DNA of 64,000 nucleotides, taken from positions 558,001 to 622,000 of the forward strand of contig CBDDJT010000003.1 in NCBI GenBank assembly GCA_965229765.1. Direction: 5' to 3'. Below are positions 9,347 to 20,400 of this stretch, one piece after another. The notes under the pieces are model-generated. The model made no database searches. It saw only the letters and a program-made list of their open reading frames with translations, and was not told where the DNA came from. Origin of the DNA: ASV31 sp965229765 (lineage in GTDB: Bacteria > Pseudomonadota > Alphaproteobacteria > Rhodobacterales > Rhodobacteraceae). Every line of letters begins with the position of its first letter. Position 1 is the stretch's first letter. Both the position numbers and the translations under genes were made by a program.

Positions 9347-11860
9347 GTGTTGCTCAGTTCCGAATATACGCCAGCCTTGGGCGAACCACAGGCATCCGCG
9401 CGGTTTCCGATTGCGCCCGCTCAGCGGCCGTTCTGGTTCTCGGAAACCGCCGATCCCGGCACACCGTCCAATACCATTTCCGTGCGCTGGGAACTACGCG
9501 GTCCGATTCGCGCCTCCGACATCGAGGCCGGGCTTCAGGCGATCGTCGCCCGACACGAGATCCTGCGCACCCGTTTCCTCGAAATCGACGGATCCCCCGC
9601 GCAAGAGGTCCTCTCGCACGCGCCCTTCCGTCTTGCGCATCTCGATATCCGCAACATCCCCGCCCCCGATCAGGACGCCCGGATCGCCCGCATCGAACGC
9701 GAGCTTTGCGGCAAGGGCTTCGACCTGTCGACCCCCTGCCCGATGCGCGTGACGCTGGTCCAGACCGCACCGGACCGGGCCGCCATCCTGATCGTGGTTC
9801 ACCATGCCGTGTTCGACGGTTTCTCGATCCGTGTCCTCGGCGCAGAACTCGGTGGCTTCCTTGCCGCCCGGGCAGAGGGCCGCGACTGGACGCTGCCCGA
9901 CCTGGAGTTGCAATACGGCGACTACGCGCTCTGGCGCGAGGCGTGCGCCCGCACACCTGACCACGCCGAGCATCAGGCGTTCTGGCACAACCGGCTTGCG
10001 GATGCCCCCTATCTGGAATTGCCACCCGATCGCCCTCGCACGGCACCGCGCAAGACCAAGGGCGGGCGACTGGTTCGTCCGCTCGGCGCCGCCTTCGAGA
10101 CCGGGCTGGAGACCGCCGCCCGCCGCCATGGCGTGTCGGGCTTCGCACTTGGCGCTGCCGCTGTCGCCGCCGCGCTGCACGGGCAGACCGGCGGCACCGA
10201 TCTCGTTTTCGGCACACCTGTGGCCGGACGCACGGAATCCGACCTCGAACCGCTGATCGGCGCCTTCATCAATACGCTTGTCCTGCGGCTTGCGGCGAAC
10301 CCCGGCGACACGCTGGACGACCTGATCCGCGCCACCGGCAGCGATGTGGCCGAGGCCCTTTCGCACGGGTCCCTGCCCTTCGACGAAATCTGCGCCCAGG
10401 CGGGCCAGCGGCGCGATCCGACGCGAATGCCGCTGGTGTCGGTCCTCTTCACGCTGCAACGGGTATTTCTCGAGGAACGGGACTACGGTCCGTTCCGGCT
10501 GATCTCGATGCCCTCGCAGATGCCCGGTGTGCTCTATGACCTCAACATCCAGATCCTTGGCCGCACGGCAGGCTGGGCACTGACGATCGACTACAACGCC
10601 GCCCTTTACGAGGCCGACACGGTCGCACGCCTCGCCGACGCCATTCAGGTGGCGCTGGACGCTGCCCTGTCGGACCCGTCCGCGCCACTGACCAGCCTTG
10701 CGAGCGCCGCCGCCGATGTCCCCGCCGCGACACAAGACCCGATGGCGGCATCGGGGGCCGCGCCCGTCGCTGTGCCCGTCGCTGCGCCCGACGCTGTGCC
10801 CGACGCTGCGCCCGTCCCAGCCGCCGTACCGGCGCAGCTGCGCAAACGCATCGCCGAGGTCTGGTCCGACATTCTCGCGCTGCCCACGCATGAGGTCGAA
10901 GGGGATTTCTTCGATCTCGGCGGCCAGTCGATTCTGGCCCTGCGCATGTTGTCTTCCGTTGAAAACCGGCTGGGCGTCCGCCCCGGTGTATCCGACTTCT
11001 TCGCCGATCCCACGCTCGACGGGTTCACCCGCCGCGTCGCGACGCTGCTGACGGCCCCCGAAGCCGAAGCTGCGCCGGAGAGCTTGTGGCAGGTGCTGAC
11101 CCTGCGCGAAGGTCCGGCGACAGGACCCGCGGTGGTCTCGCTCAACCAGCCGTTCCTCTATCGCAACATGGCGCTCGCTATCGACACGGACGTGCCGGTT
11201 GTGAACCTGCACATTCCCGGGCCCGAAGCACTTGCACAGCAGGGCGCGACCGATCTGGACACGGTCGCCGCCGCGGCCGCGGACCAGCTTGCCGCCTTGC
11301 TGCCCGGCCGCCCGCTCATTCTTGCCGGGCAGTGCGCTGACGGCGTCATCGCACTGCGTCTGGCGCAACGGCTGGCGCGCGCGGGAACCCAAGTCGAGGC
11401 GCTCGTGATGATCGACAGCTGGGCGCCCGACTGCGTCACGGGCCGGCGGCGACTGCGCACGCGGCTGCGGCGCTGGGGGCACTACCTGCGGCGCGCCCTG
11501 CGCGGTCAGGCCGGTATCGTCCAGACCATGTCAAAGCACGGGGGCCTTCGGCGCCTTCTCGAACGCACGGGTCACGTGGCCCCGCCGACAGAGGTGGAAC
11601 GCAAGGCCCGTGCCGCGAATGTCCGCCTCGCGGGAATGCTGCGCACAGAGCCCTTTGATCCCTACGAGGGGCAGGTGCTGCTCTTCGCCACCGAAAGCCA
11701 GTCCCGCCGGGCCGAGGCGATGCTGTTTGGCTGGAAGGACAAGCTGCCCGCCGACACCCCGGTCTATACCCTGTGCGGCTGGCACGAGGATGCCCTGCTC
11801 GAACACGGCTTTCTCCGCGTGGCCGAAGTCATCGACGCGCGCCTGCGCCGGATGACCTGA
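9347..11860 (+). CDS. NRPS condensation-carrier-thioesterase protein (C-PCP-TE), Cys-type TE
   Basis: An 837-aa termination protein. The C domain (about 20-440) has the catalytic HHAVFDG (second His 153 from the GTG start), which should form an amide or ester between two carrier-bound chains. An Ala/Pro/Val-rich linker leads to a PCP with DLGGQSILAL (Ser 528). The C-terminal alpha/beta-hydrolase is a TE that reads AGQCADG where GxSxG is expected, putting Cys 663 in the nucleophile position; GWHEDALLEHGF probably holds the catalytic His. There is no adenylation domain, so the PCP must be loaded in trans. GTG 9347 is preferred because AAGGGG lies just upstream and the homologous sequence starts near there; ATG 9284 is in frame. 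It likely joins and releases products of the two big synthases of this locus. Confidence 0.88.
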   Translation: MLLSSEYTPALGEPQASARFPIAPAQRPFWFSETADPGTPSNTISVRWELRGPIRASDIEAGLQAIVARHEILRTRFLEIDGSPAQEVLSHAPFRLAHLDIRNIPAPDQDARIARIERELCGKGFDLSTPCPMRVTLVQTAPDRAAILIVVHHAVFDGFSIRVLGAELGGFLAARAEGRDWTLPDLELQYGDYALWREACARTPDHAEHQAFWHNRLADAPYLELPPDRPRTAPRKTKGGRLVRPLGAAFETGLETAARRHGVSGFALGAAAVAAALHGQTGGTDLVFGTPVAGRTESDLEPLIGAFINTLVLRLAANPGDTLDDLIRATGSDVAEALSHGSLPFDEICAQAGQRRDPTRMPLVSVLFTLQRVFLEERDYGPFRLISMPSQMPGVLYDLNIQILGRTAGWALTIDYNAALYEADTVARLADAIQVALDAALSDPSAPLTSLASAAADVPAATQDPMAASGAAPVAVPVAAPDAVPDAAPVPAAVPAQLRKRIAEVWSDILALPTHEVEGDFFDLGGQSILALRMLSSVENRLGVRPGVSDFFADPTLDGFTRRVATLLTAPEAEAAPESLWQVLTLREGPATGPAVVSLNQPFLYRNMALAIDTDVPVVNLHIPGPEALAQQGATDLDTVAAAAADQLAALLPGRPLILAGQCADGVIALRLAQRLARAGTQVEALVMIDSWAPDCVTGRRRLRTRLRRWGHYLRRALRGQAGIVQTMSKHGGLRRLLERTGHVAPPTEVERKARAANVRLAGMLRTEPFDPYEGQVLLFATESQSRRAEAMLFGWKDKLPADTPVYTLCGWHEDALLEHGFLRVAEVIDARLRRMT

Positions 11861-11900
11861 CGCGCGGCCACGCCGCCTCGGGACCGCGGACGCACCGGCC

Positions 11901-13700
11901 TCAGGGCAAGACCGTCATCACGACGGCGGACGGCGTCGCCGGTCCGGAATGCACCGTGATCCGCGCCGCCTGCGGCCTGTCTTCAAGATGCGGGTCGCCA
12001 CCGCCGTTCATGTTCCGCGCCAGTCTGGGAAAGCTGGACCCGGTCACATGCAGCCGCAAACGGCTTCCCGCCGCGACGTGCCAGGCGATATCGGGCAGCA
12101 CGACCTCTATTTCCGTCACCTCTCCGGGCGTCAGTAGCGCAGGCGCCCCCACACCGCCACGATAGCGCAGCCGCAGCCCCGCCTCCGACACTGTCAGCGA
12201 CCGGCCGTCGGGTGTCGCCTCTGTCAGACGCACGACAAGGTCGGTGTCGGGCACATCCGCCGACACCCAAAGCCGCGCCCGGATCTGCCCGGCCAGCGTG
12301 ACCGGCGTCTCAAGCGGCGCCGACGTATAGACAAGCACGTCGCCGCGTCGCTCGATCGGCGTCTGGTCCACGGGCCCCGCGCGGGTGGCCGGATCGCCGG
12401 TACAGCAGATCGCCCCGCCCAACGCCGGGACGGGATCGGCGGGGTCCGACACGAAGCTGCGCGCGCCGTCCTCCGCCGCGTCCCCGGGAACCAGCGCCGA
12501 CTCCGCCAGACGCAGCGTCATCGCGCGGGCGCCCCCGGGCGGCCATGTGTCGGATCGCAGCCAGCGGTCCTGTCGCATCACGTAAACGGTATAGGCAGGC
12601 AGGTCTGGGGCGGGCACGCCGCGCAGGCTGGCATCCATGAACAGGGCATAGACCGCGTCCATGTCCAGCGCCGCGACCGGATCCACGGGCACATCCCCCA
12701 CCGCGCCCCGGACGAAGGGCCCCTCAAGGTCACAATGGGTGCCCGGCGAGATCAGCACACGCGGGGCCGGCCCGTTGCCGGCCAGCACGCCCGCAATCGC
12801 CAGGGTCGACCGCAGCGCCGGGTCGAACCAGGTGTCCGCGATCAGGGTGGGCGCGTCGATGCGCGCGCTGTCGTCCAGATAGCCCCAGTCAGAGAACAGA
12901 CCCGGCGTTGTCAGCCCATCCAGCAACGCCTCGTAATCCGTGGGATCGTCGCGCCAGCGCGCCACCGCATCCCGGACCGGCAGCGCCCGCAGCGCTGCGA
13001 AATGGTCAACCTGCGGCCGCGCCATCGCGTCGGCGGTCTTGCCGCCGAACTGGCTGAACCATCCGAACGCGGCGGCCAGCGTGGGGATGCCGCCCTCAAA
13101 CATGCCGAAATACCCGTGCACGTCCGCGGCCGCCCCCACCGCGCCGCCCGCACCGATCGGGATCATCGCGCCCAGCGCCGGATGGCCGCGCGTGCCCAGC
13201 ATCAGCTGCACCTCGCCCAGCGCCGAACAGCCGATGGTGCCCACGCGTCCGTTCGACCAGTCCTGCGACGCGATCCAGTCAAGTGTCGCCGCGCCGTCCC
13301 CCTTCGCCTGCGGATAGGGGGCAAACACGCCCTCCGAACCGTGCCGCCCGCGCATGTCCTGCACCACGACCGCATAGCCGCGCGGCAGGAAAAGCCGCAT
13401 CCAGCGCCACACCTCGAAATAGGATCTCTTGCCATAGGGCAGCCGCACCAGAACCGCGGGCCGCGGGCGGGCGTCCCCCCGCGGCAGATAGACATCGGTG
13501 GCAAGCCGCACCCCGTCGGGCATCCCGACCATGGCGCTGCCGACAGCCCGCCGTGCATCGGCCGCACGCAATACTTGCCTCACATGCACTTCGGCCTTCA
13601 GGGCCGCGATCGCGGCCTCGCCCGGCGCCGTCCGTTCGGCCACCCAGATCAGGCCCAGTCCCGCGAAGGCCGCCATCAACAGGACCGCAAGCGCCTTCAT
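11901..13700 (-). CDS. CocE/NonD (peptidase S15)-family hydrolase, exported or membrane-anchored
   Basis: The 599-aa product begins MKALAVLLMAAFAGLGLIWV, a signal peptide or N-terminal anchor, so it should act in the periplasm. The fold is alpha/beta hydrolase with nucleophile GCSALGE (Ser 159), a likely acidic residue in DTWFDPALR and His in SPGTHCDL, followed by the C-terminal jelly-roll typical of CocE and X-Pro dipeptidyl-peptidases (WHVAAGSRLRLHVTGS). Family members cleave esters, beta-lactam acyl groups or acyl-dipeptides. It is convergent with the C-PCP-TE gene (40 bases between stops) and divergent from the PPTase (68 bases). Within this cluster an attractive role is periplasmic trimming of an acyl-peptide precursor, as an acyl-peptidase does in zeamine maturation; this is inference. 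Resistance or degradation are alternatives. Confidence 0.85.
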   Translation of the reverse strand: MKALAVLLMAAFAGLGLIWVAERTAPGEAAIAALKAEVHVRQVLRAADARRAVGSAMVGMPDGVRLATDVYLPRGDARPRPAVLVRLPYGKRSYFEVWRWMRLFLPRGYAVVVQDMRGRHGSEGVFAPYPQAKGDGAATLDWIASQDWSNGRVGTIGCSALGEVQLMLGTRGHPALGAMIPIGAGGAVGAAADVHGYFGMFEGGIPTLAAAFGWFSQFGGKTADAMARPQVDHFAALRALPVRDAVARWRDDPTDYEALLDGLTTPGLFSDWGYLDDSARIDAPTLIADTWFDPALRSTLAIAGVLAGNGPAPRVLISPGTHCDLEGPFVRGAVGDVPVDPVAALDMDAVYALFMDASLRGVPAPDLPAYTVYVMRQDRWLRSDTWPPGGARAMTLRLAESALVPGDAAEDGARSFVSDPADPVPALGGAICCTGDPATRAGPVDQTPIERRGDVLVYTSAPLETPVTLAGQIRARLWVSADVPDTDLVVRLTEATPDGRSLTVSEAGLRLRYRGGVGAPALLTPGEVTEIEVVLPDIAWHVAAGSRLRLHVTGSSFPRLARNMNGGGDPHLEDRPQAARITVHSGPATPSAVVMTVLP

Positions 13701-13768
13701 GCCGATTCCCGCACTGGAAGGTTGCGCGTCCGGTTGCCAATCCCCGCCGGCTGGGTCAGCAAAGGCGC

Positions 13769-14470
13769 ATGGCGTTCGACATCGACCTCTGGCTTTGGCG
13801 CCTCGACCCGCCCGCGCCCCGCGTTGCAGAACTTGCCGCGCACCTGACCGCGGCCGAGACCACGCGCGCCGCGCGCTTTCTCCGTCCCGAAGGCCGCGCG
13901 GCCTTTCGGGTCGCACGCGGCCGCCTGAGAGAGATACTGGCCAGCTATACCGGGGGCGCACCCGACGCCCTGCGCTTTGGCGAGAACGCGTGGGGCCGCC
14001 CCGACCTGCCCGGCGGGCCCGCATTCAACCTCAGCCATGCGGCGGGATGGGCAGCGCTGGCGGTCTCGCCCGCGCCCCTGGCGCTCGGCATCGACATCGA
14101 AGGCCAGCGCACGATCGAACCCGCAGTGGCCGAACGCTTCTTTTCGCCCGCCGAACGCCGCGACCTGGACACGCTGCGCGGCCCTGACTGGGACGCCGGG
14201 TTCTTCCGCTGCTGGACACGCAAGGAGGCGCTCTTGAAAGGCAGCGGCGAGGGCCTGTCGCTTCCGCTGCACGGCTTCGACGTCACGCTGACACCGGGCG
14301 CTCCGGCGCGCATCGTGGCCAGCCGGATCCCCCAGCTGGTGCCGCAAAACTGGACGCTTCTGCATCTCGACCTTCACCCCACCTTCGTCGGCGCGCTGGC
14401 GGTCGAGGCCAGGGACACGCCGGTCAACCTGCGCGTTCGCGAGGGGCAGATTCCCCTCGCGAACGCCTGA
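13769..14470 (+). CDS. Sfp-type 4'-phosphopantetheinyl transferase
   Basis: This 233-aa protein should transfer phosphopantetheine from CoA to the carrier-protein serines of the three synthases here. It shows the family landmarks: FNLSHAAGWAALAV, the Mg-binding LGIDIEGQRT, and FFRCWTRKEALLKGSGEG. Length is normal for the Sfp/Gsp group. ATG 13769 follows an AAAGG ribosome site; the frame is open further upstream but the upstream part shows no family similarity. It lies between the hydrolase and the NRPS/PKS, convergent with the latter, with only six bases between the stops. Confidence 0.93.
   Translation: MAFDIDLWLWRLDPPAPRVAELAAHLTAAETTRAARFLRPEGRAAFRVARGRLREILASYTGGAPDALRFGENAWGRPDLPGGPAFNLSHAAGWAALAVSPAPLALGIDIEGQRTIEPAVAERFFSPAERRDLDTLRGPDWDAGFFRCWTRKEALLKGSGEGLSLPLHGFDVTLTPGAPARIVASRIPQLVPQNWTLLHLDLHPTFVGALAVEARDTPVNLRVREGQIPLANA
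14433..14466. terminator. Perfect 14-bp hairpin between convergent genes
   Basis: GCGTTCGCGAGGGG (14433-14446) and its exact complement CCCCTCGCGAACGC (14453-14466) flank a six-base loop. The stem lies inside the last codons of the PPTase gene and just before the facing stop codon of the NRPS/PKS gene. No T-run follows on either side, so it may act as a bidirectional barrier or mRNA 3' stabiliser rather than a classic intrinsic terminator. Confidence 0.6.
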
Positions 14471-14476
14471 TCCGGG

Positions 14477-17400
14477 TCAGGACGCGCGCGCAGCCCCTCG
14501 CATCGCGCCTGCCCGGAACGACTTCAGCGACGGACGCTGCGGTCCCGCCTCGCCCCGCCCGTCGGCAAAGGCCGCCAGCGCCCGGATCGAACCGTGCTGC
14601 AATACGTCCCGCGCCTCCAGCCCCAGCCCGGCATCCAGCATCCGCGCCGCGATGCGGAACACGTCCAGGCTGTCGGCGCCCAGCGCGAACACTGTGTCCG
14701 TCACCGACAGCGACGCCTGCCCCAGCACCTCGGACCAGATCGCGGTCAGCCGTCGCTCTGTCTCGGTCGCAGGCCCCTCGACCGGGCGCAACGACTGCAC
14801 CGGTGCGGCCACCTCGGGATCGGGCAGGGCCTTGCGGTCCAGCTTTCCGTTTGCCGTGCGCGGCAGCGCCGACAGAGGCACCCAGGCCTGCGGCACCATG
14901 TAGTCGGGCAGTTGCGCCGCAAGGGCGCGGGACAGATCGGCCGCCTGCGGGCGCTGGCCCTCTTCCGGCACGACATATCCAACAAGCGCGGCCTGTCCGT
15001 TTGCCCGCGCCCGCACCTCGACCGCGCAGGCGGCGATACCGGGAAACGCGCGCAGCCGTGCCTCGATCTCTTCCAGCTCGATGCGGAAACCGCGCAGCTT
15101 GATCTGCCGGTCCTTGCGCCCAAGCACCCGGATCTGGCCATCCGCCAGCCGCACCGCCATGTCGCCCGTGCGGTAAAGCCGCTGCGGCACACCGCCCAGC
15201 GTCACCTCTCGGAACGCCGCCGCCGTCAGGTCCGCGCGCCCGAAGTACCCGGTCGCCAGCCCGGCGCCGCCGATGTTCAGCTCGCCCGGCACGCCAGCCG
15301 GCACGGGCCGGGCGTGGGCGTCGAGCACGTGCAGCGTGGTGTTGGCAATCGGCGCGCCGATGGTGATGGCACCGCCCGGCCGCAACTGCCGCACCGCCGA
15401 CCAGACCGTGGTCTCGGTCGGCCCGTACATGTTCCAAAGCTCGGCACCGCCTGCCATGAGACGCTCTGCCAGATCGGCGCCGATCGGCTCTCCTCCGGCC
15501 ATGATCTTCAGCCCCGGCCCCGGCTCGAACCCGGCTTCCAGCAGCATCCCCAGCAGCGTCGGTGTCGATTGCAGGTGGGTAAACCCCTCGCTCCGCAACC
15601 GCCGGACCATGGCGAACCCGTCCAGCACCTCTTTGCGGCTGGCCACAACGGTGGTGCCGCCGGTAACAAGCGGCAGGAACATCTCCAGCACCGCGATGTC
15701 GAACATCACCGTGGTCACCGCCAGGATCCGGTCCCCGGGGCCAAAGCCCGGCGTCTCGGCCATCGACTGAAGGAAATTCACCATGGCGCGCATCGGCACT
15801 TCGACCCCCTTGGGCGTGCCGGTAGAGCCGCTGGTGAAGATCACGTAGGCCGCCGCCCCGGGGTCCTGTGTCACCGGGGCCGGCACGCCGCCATCGGCGA
15901 CCGCCTCCAGCGTTGTGTGCGGCAGGTCCAGATCGCCCGCGAACGCGGCCGTTTCCTCGCAATCGGTCAGCAGAAGCGCCGCCTCGGCCGTCTCGATGAT
16001 GCTGCACAGCCGTGCCTTGGGCTGGGTCGGATCCAGCGGCACATAGGCATGTCCCGCCTTCAGCACACCCAAAAGCGCCACGGGCATGTTCACCCCGCGC
16101 GGCACCGCCACTGCAACCCTCTGGCCACGCCCCGGCAACAGCCGCTGCAGATGCGCCGCGATGGCGTCGGTGCGCGCCTCCAGCCCGGCATAGCTCAGCG
16201 TCCCATGCCCGTTTGCCACGGCCATGGCGTCGGGCCGCAGCCGCGCCTGCCGCGCCACAAGCTCCACCAGCCCGGCACCGTCCCAGTCCCGCGCCGTCGC
16301 GTTCAGCCCGCCGTCCAGCGCCGACTCCTGCCGCGCGGTCATCATCGGCAGTGCCTCGATCGCGCGATCGGGGTCCTCGGCCAGCGACGCCAGCAGCGTC
16401 ACATAGTGATCCACCCAGCGCGCCACCGTATCCGCATGGAACAGCAGGCTGTTGTAATCCACGTCGATCCGCAGCCCGTCGGACCCCTCTGCCACGTTGA
16501 CGAACAGGTCGAAATTCACTGCTGCCTTGGGATTGGGCGCCATCGACAGGGTCAGCCCCGCCGCCAGGGCCGGCTCGGGCAGGCGTTCAAGGTTGAACTG
16601 CACCTCGGTCAGCGGCAGCCGCGTCAGCCCGCGCGGCACCTCCAGCTCGTGCACCAGCCGGCCCAGCGTGACACCGCCATGATCGAACGCCTCCAGCACG
16701 GCAGCACTGGCGCGCCTCAGATGCGCCGCCGCCGGTTCCGCGGGATCGAAGGGCGCGCGCATCGGCAGGAAGTTCACGCAATGGCCCACCAGCCCCTGCC
16801 CGGCCTCCATCTGCCCCGCGGTCGGCACCGCCAGCACCACGTCCGACGCGCCCGACAAACGGCCAAGCGTCATCTGCAACCCGGCAAACAGCGTCGCGAA
16901 CAGCGTCGCGCCGTTGCGTCCGCCGGTCTTGCGCAGGGCCCGCATCGCATCTGCCCCCACATGGGCCGTGTAGGTCCCGCCGTCCCAAGTCTTCACGGCC
17001 GGGCGTGGCCTGTCCGTGGGCAGGTCGGGCAGGTCGGGGATGTCGGCGTATCGCGCGCGCCAATGGGCCAGCACCTCGGGGGCCGGGGCAAGCCCGGCTT
17101 GCGTCAGGGCATGGCGGGCAAACGACGGCGCCGGTGGCAAGCCAGCCTGACGCCCCTCTGCCCCGGCGGCATAAAGCACGGCAAGGTCATCAAAAAGCAC
17201 GCCCATGGCCCACCCGTCGCAGACGATGTGATGGGCGGTGAAGACCAGCACATGCCGCTCGGCCGCCAACCGCACCAACGCGATGCGGAACGGCCAGTCT
17301 TCCGCCAGATCGAACGGCAACGCCGCGTCATCCGCCAGCAGGGTCTGAAGCTCTGCCTGCGCGTCCGCGCCGCCAGACAGGTCATGCCTTGCGATTTCGG

Positions 17401-20400
17401 GCACGGCAGCCGGCAAGACCGCGAAATGCGCCCCCGACCGGTCGAACCGCAGCCGCAGCGCATCGTGGCGCGCGACCAGCGCCGCCAGCGCGCGCGCCAG
17501 CGCGGCCTCGTCCAGCGCCCCTTCCAGCGTGATCGACACGCTTTCGTTGAAGCTTGCGGCAGCGGCGTCACCCATCTGATGCGCCATCCAGATTTCCCGC
17601 ATGTTGTCGGTCAGCGGCACCTGGGCAGGCAGATCAGCCGCGGACCCTGACGGGGCCGCAACGGTCGCGAGGGCGGCCACAGGGGCCGCCACGGGCGCCG
17701 CCACATCCACCGCCCGCTCGGGCGCCAGGATGCCCACCGCCTGCACCTCGTCCAGCGACGCGGCAAAGGCATCGGCCACCGCGCGGCACTCTGCCTCGCC
17801 GTGCTGCGTGGTCAGGAAGCCGCAGAACCCGTCCAGCACATGCACGCCGCGCAGCCGCATCAGCGGGTAAAGCAGGCTCGCCCGCGGGTCATGCGCCGTG
17901 GTCTTCAGCACATGCCAGCTGGAATAGTTCTCGATCAGGTCCGGCAGCCCGCGCGCCTCCAGCGCGCCGCGCATCTCGCCGGCCAGCGCCGCCGACCGCG
18001 CCGCGGTCTCTACCCAAAGACGGTCGCCTTCGGCCTCCATATGCGCCAGCGTGGCATCGACCGCCGCGATCACCAGCGGATGCCGCACGAAGGTGCCGGC
18101 AAAGAAGGTGGGCGCGGTCTCGGGCGTGCTGTCATCGCCATAGGCCCACGCGCCGCCGTCCAGCGCATCCATGAAGCGCGCATCCCCGGCCAGAACGCCC
18201 ACCGGCATCCCGCCGCCCACGACCTTGCCATAGGTCGCCATGTCGCCCTGGATGCCCCAGACCCCCTGCATCCCGCGCGGCCCGGTGCGGAAGCCCGTCA
18301 CCACCTCGTCCATCACCAGCGCCGCGCCGCCCTCGGCGGTCAGCCCGCGCAGCGCGCGCACGAAATCCTCGGGCCGGTGGGCGGGATGGCGGCTTTGCAC
18401 CGGCTCGACCACCACGGCGGCGATGTCGGCCATGTTGGCGCGGATCCAGTCAAGCGAGGCCGCGTCGCCATAGCCCAGCACCGCCATGTTCGACAGACCG
18501 CTGCGCGGAATGCCCGGCGCGATGGGCAGCGCGTCGGGGCTGTCGCCGCGCGTGCGCGCCTTGACCAGAACCTCGTCGAACTGGCCGTGATAGTCGTTGC
18601 GGAAGACCACGACCTTCTGCCGCCCGGTAACCGCGCGCGCGAGCCGCATTGCGGCCATCACCGCCTCGGAGCCGGTGTTGCAGAAGGTGACGCGCGCATG
18701 GCCCGTCATCGCGGCAAAGCGTTCGGCCACCGGCCCAGCCATGTCGGCCTGCGGCCCGATGGGAAAGCCGCGTTCCATCTGTCGCGTGACCGCCTCGGTC
18801 ACGAAGTCGGGCGAGTGGCCGAAGGCCGTCTGCCCGAAGCCGTTCACCATGTCGACGAACCGGTTGCCCTCGGCATCCTCGATCCAGGCGCCCTTTGCGC
18901 GGGCGGCGACGACCGGAAAGACAAGCTCCTTCCACTCCTGCCGATAGCCGGCCACCGTGCGCGGATCGGCGTGCGTGGCACGGTATCTCTGGGTGTGCGC
19001 CTTGCTTTGCGCAAAGCGCTCGCCATAGCGCCGGGCAAGATCGCGGGCAAAGGCCAGCTGTGCGTCGCTGAGCGTCGCATCGCCCAGCACGGGCGCACGC
19101 CCCACGCGGAACCCGCGCGGCGCCTCGTCCTCTGCGGGGTCGGCGGCGGGCCGCTCCACCGCTGGCGCGGCCACGGGTGCCGGGACCGTCGCAGGCACCG
19201 CAGCGACGGGCGCCGCAGCGGGCACCGGCGCGGCACCGCCCCCACCCAGCGCCGCAAGCTGGTCGCGGAACATTGCCTGCATCGCGTCCATCTGCCGCGC
19301 GATCACCCCTTCGAGGCCCGCCGCGGGCATGGCCCGAGCCGCCTGAAGCACCGGCGCGGCCACCACCGGCGCGGGCTGCGCGACGGGAGCGACGACATTG
19401 GCAGGCGCGGGCGCCGGGGCGGTCTCCACCACTTCCGCCGGCATCTCGGCGTCGAGATGCGCCGCCAGCGCGGCAATCGTGGGATGATCGGCCATCAGGC
19501 TGCGGAAGCTGACGGTCACGCCGAAGTCGCGCCCGACCGCCTGGGCCACCTGTCCAAGAAACAGCGAGTCAAAGCCCAGTTCCAGGAACGGCACACCGGC
19601 CTCGTCGGGGCCCAGGGCCTCGCCGGACAGGTCGGACATCATCGCGGTCAGGTCCGCCACAAGGCGGGGCTTGCGGTCTTGGGTCATCGGGATGCTCGTC
19701 ACCATGGGAACCTCGGAACGTGGGGCCGGCGCCTCTGGCGCAGCCGTTGTGGAAAGAGAAAATTCGGGTGCGGGCGCCTGCGCCCGTGACGCCGGGGCGT
19801 CGATCCAGTGGCGCTTGCGCTGCCACGCGATGCCGGGCAGCGGCACCTTGCGTGCGCCGCGCGGCCCGGCGGCGGCCCAGTCGGCAGGCCACCCCGCAGT
19901 CCAGAGCCCGGCAAAGGCCGCCGCCATCGCCTCGGCGTCGCTCTGGCCGCCAGCGTGATCGGGCAGCGACTGCAACAGGCCCGCGTGCCCCTCGCGGCCC
20001 AGCACCTGCGCCGCGAATGTCGTCAGCGTCGCGCCCGGCCCGACCTCCAGCAAGACCGGCGGCGCCTCGGCGGCCAGCCGTTGCAGCGCATCGGCGAAAC
20101 GCACCGTCGCCCGCGCCTGCCGCGCCCAATAGGCAGGGTCGGTGGCCGTGGCGGCCTCCATCTCGCGCCCTGTCACGGTGGACACGATCGGGATCTCGGG
20201 CGCGCGCAGGGTCAGCCCGCGCGCCGCCGTCTCCAGTTCGGCCACCACCGGATCCATCATCGCGGAATGGAAGGCGTGGCTTGTGTGCAGCCGCCGCGCC
20301 GCGATCCCCTCGGCGGCCAGCCGCGCCTCCAGCGCGGCCACCGCAGCCTCGGGCCCGGCCACGACCTGCATCTTCGGCGCGTTCGCCGCCGCCAGGTCGA

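Noticed and set aside
13283..13768. N-terminal extension of the PPTase frame by 162 codons
   Set aside because: It overlaps the exported hydrolase gene on the other strand, has no PPTase similarity, and a ribosome site stands before ATG 13769.
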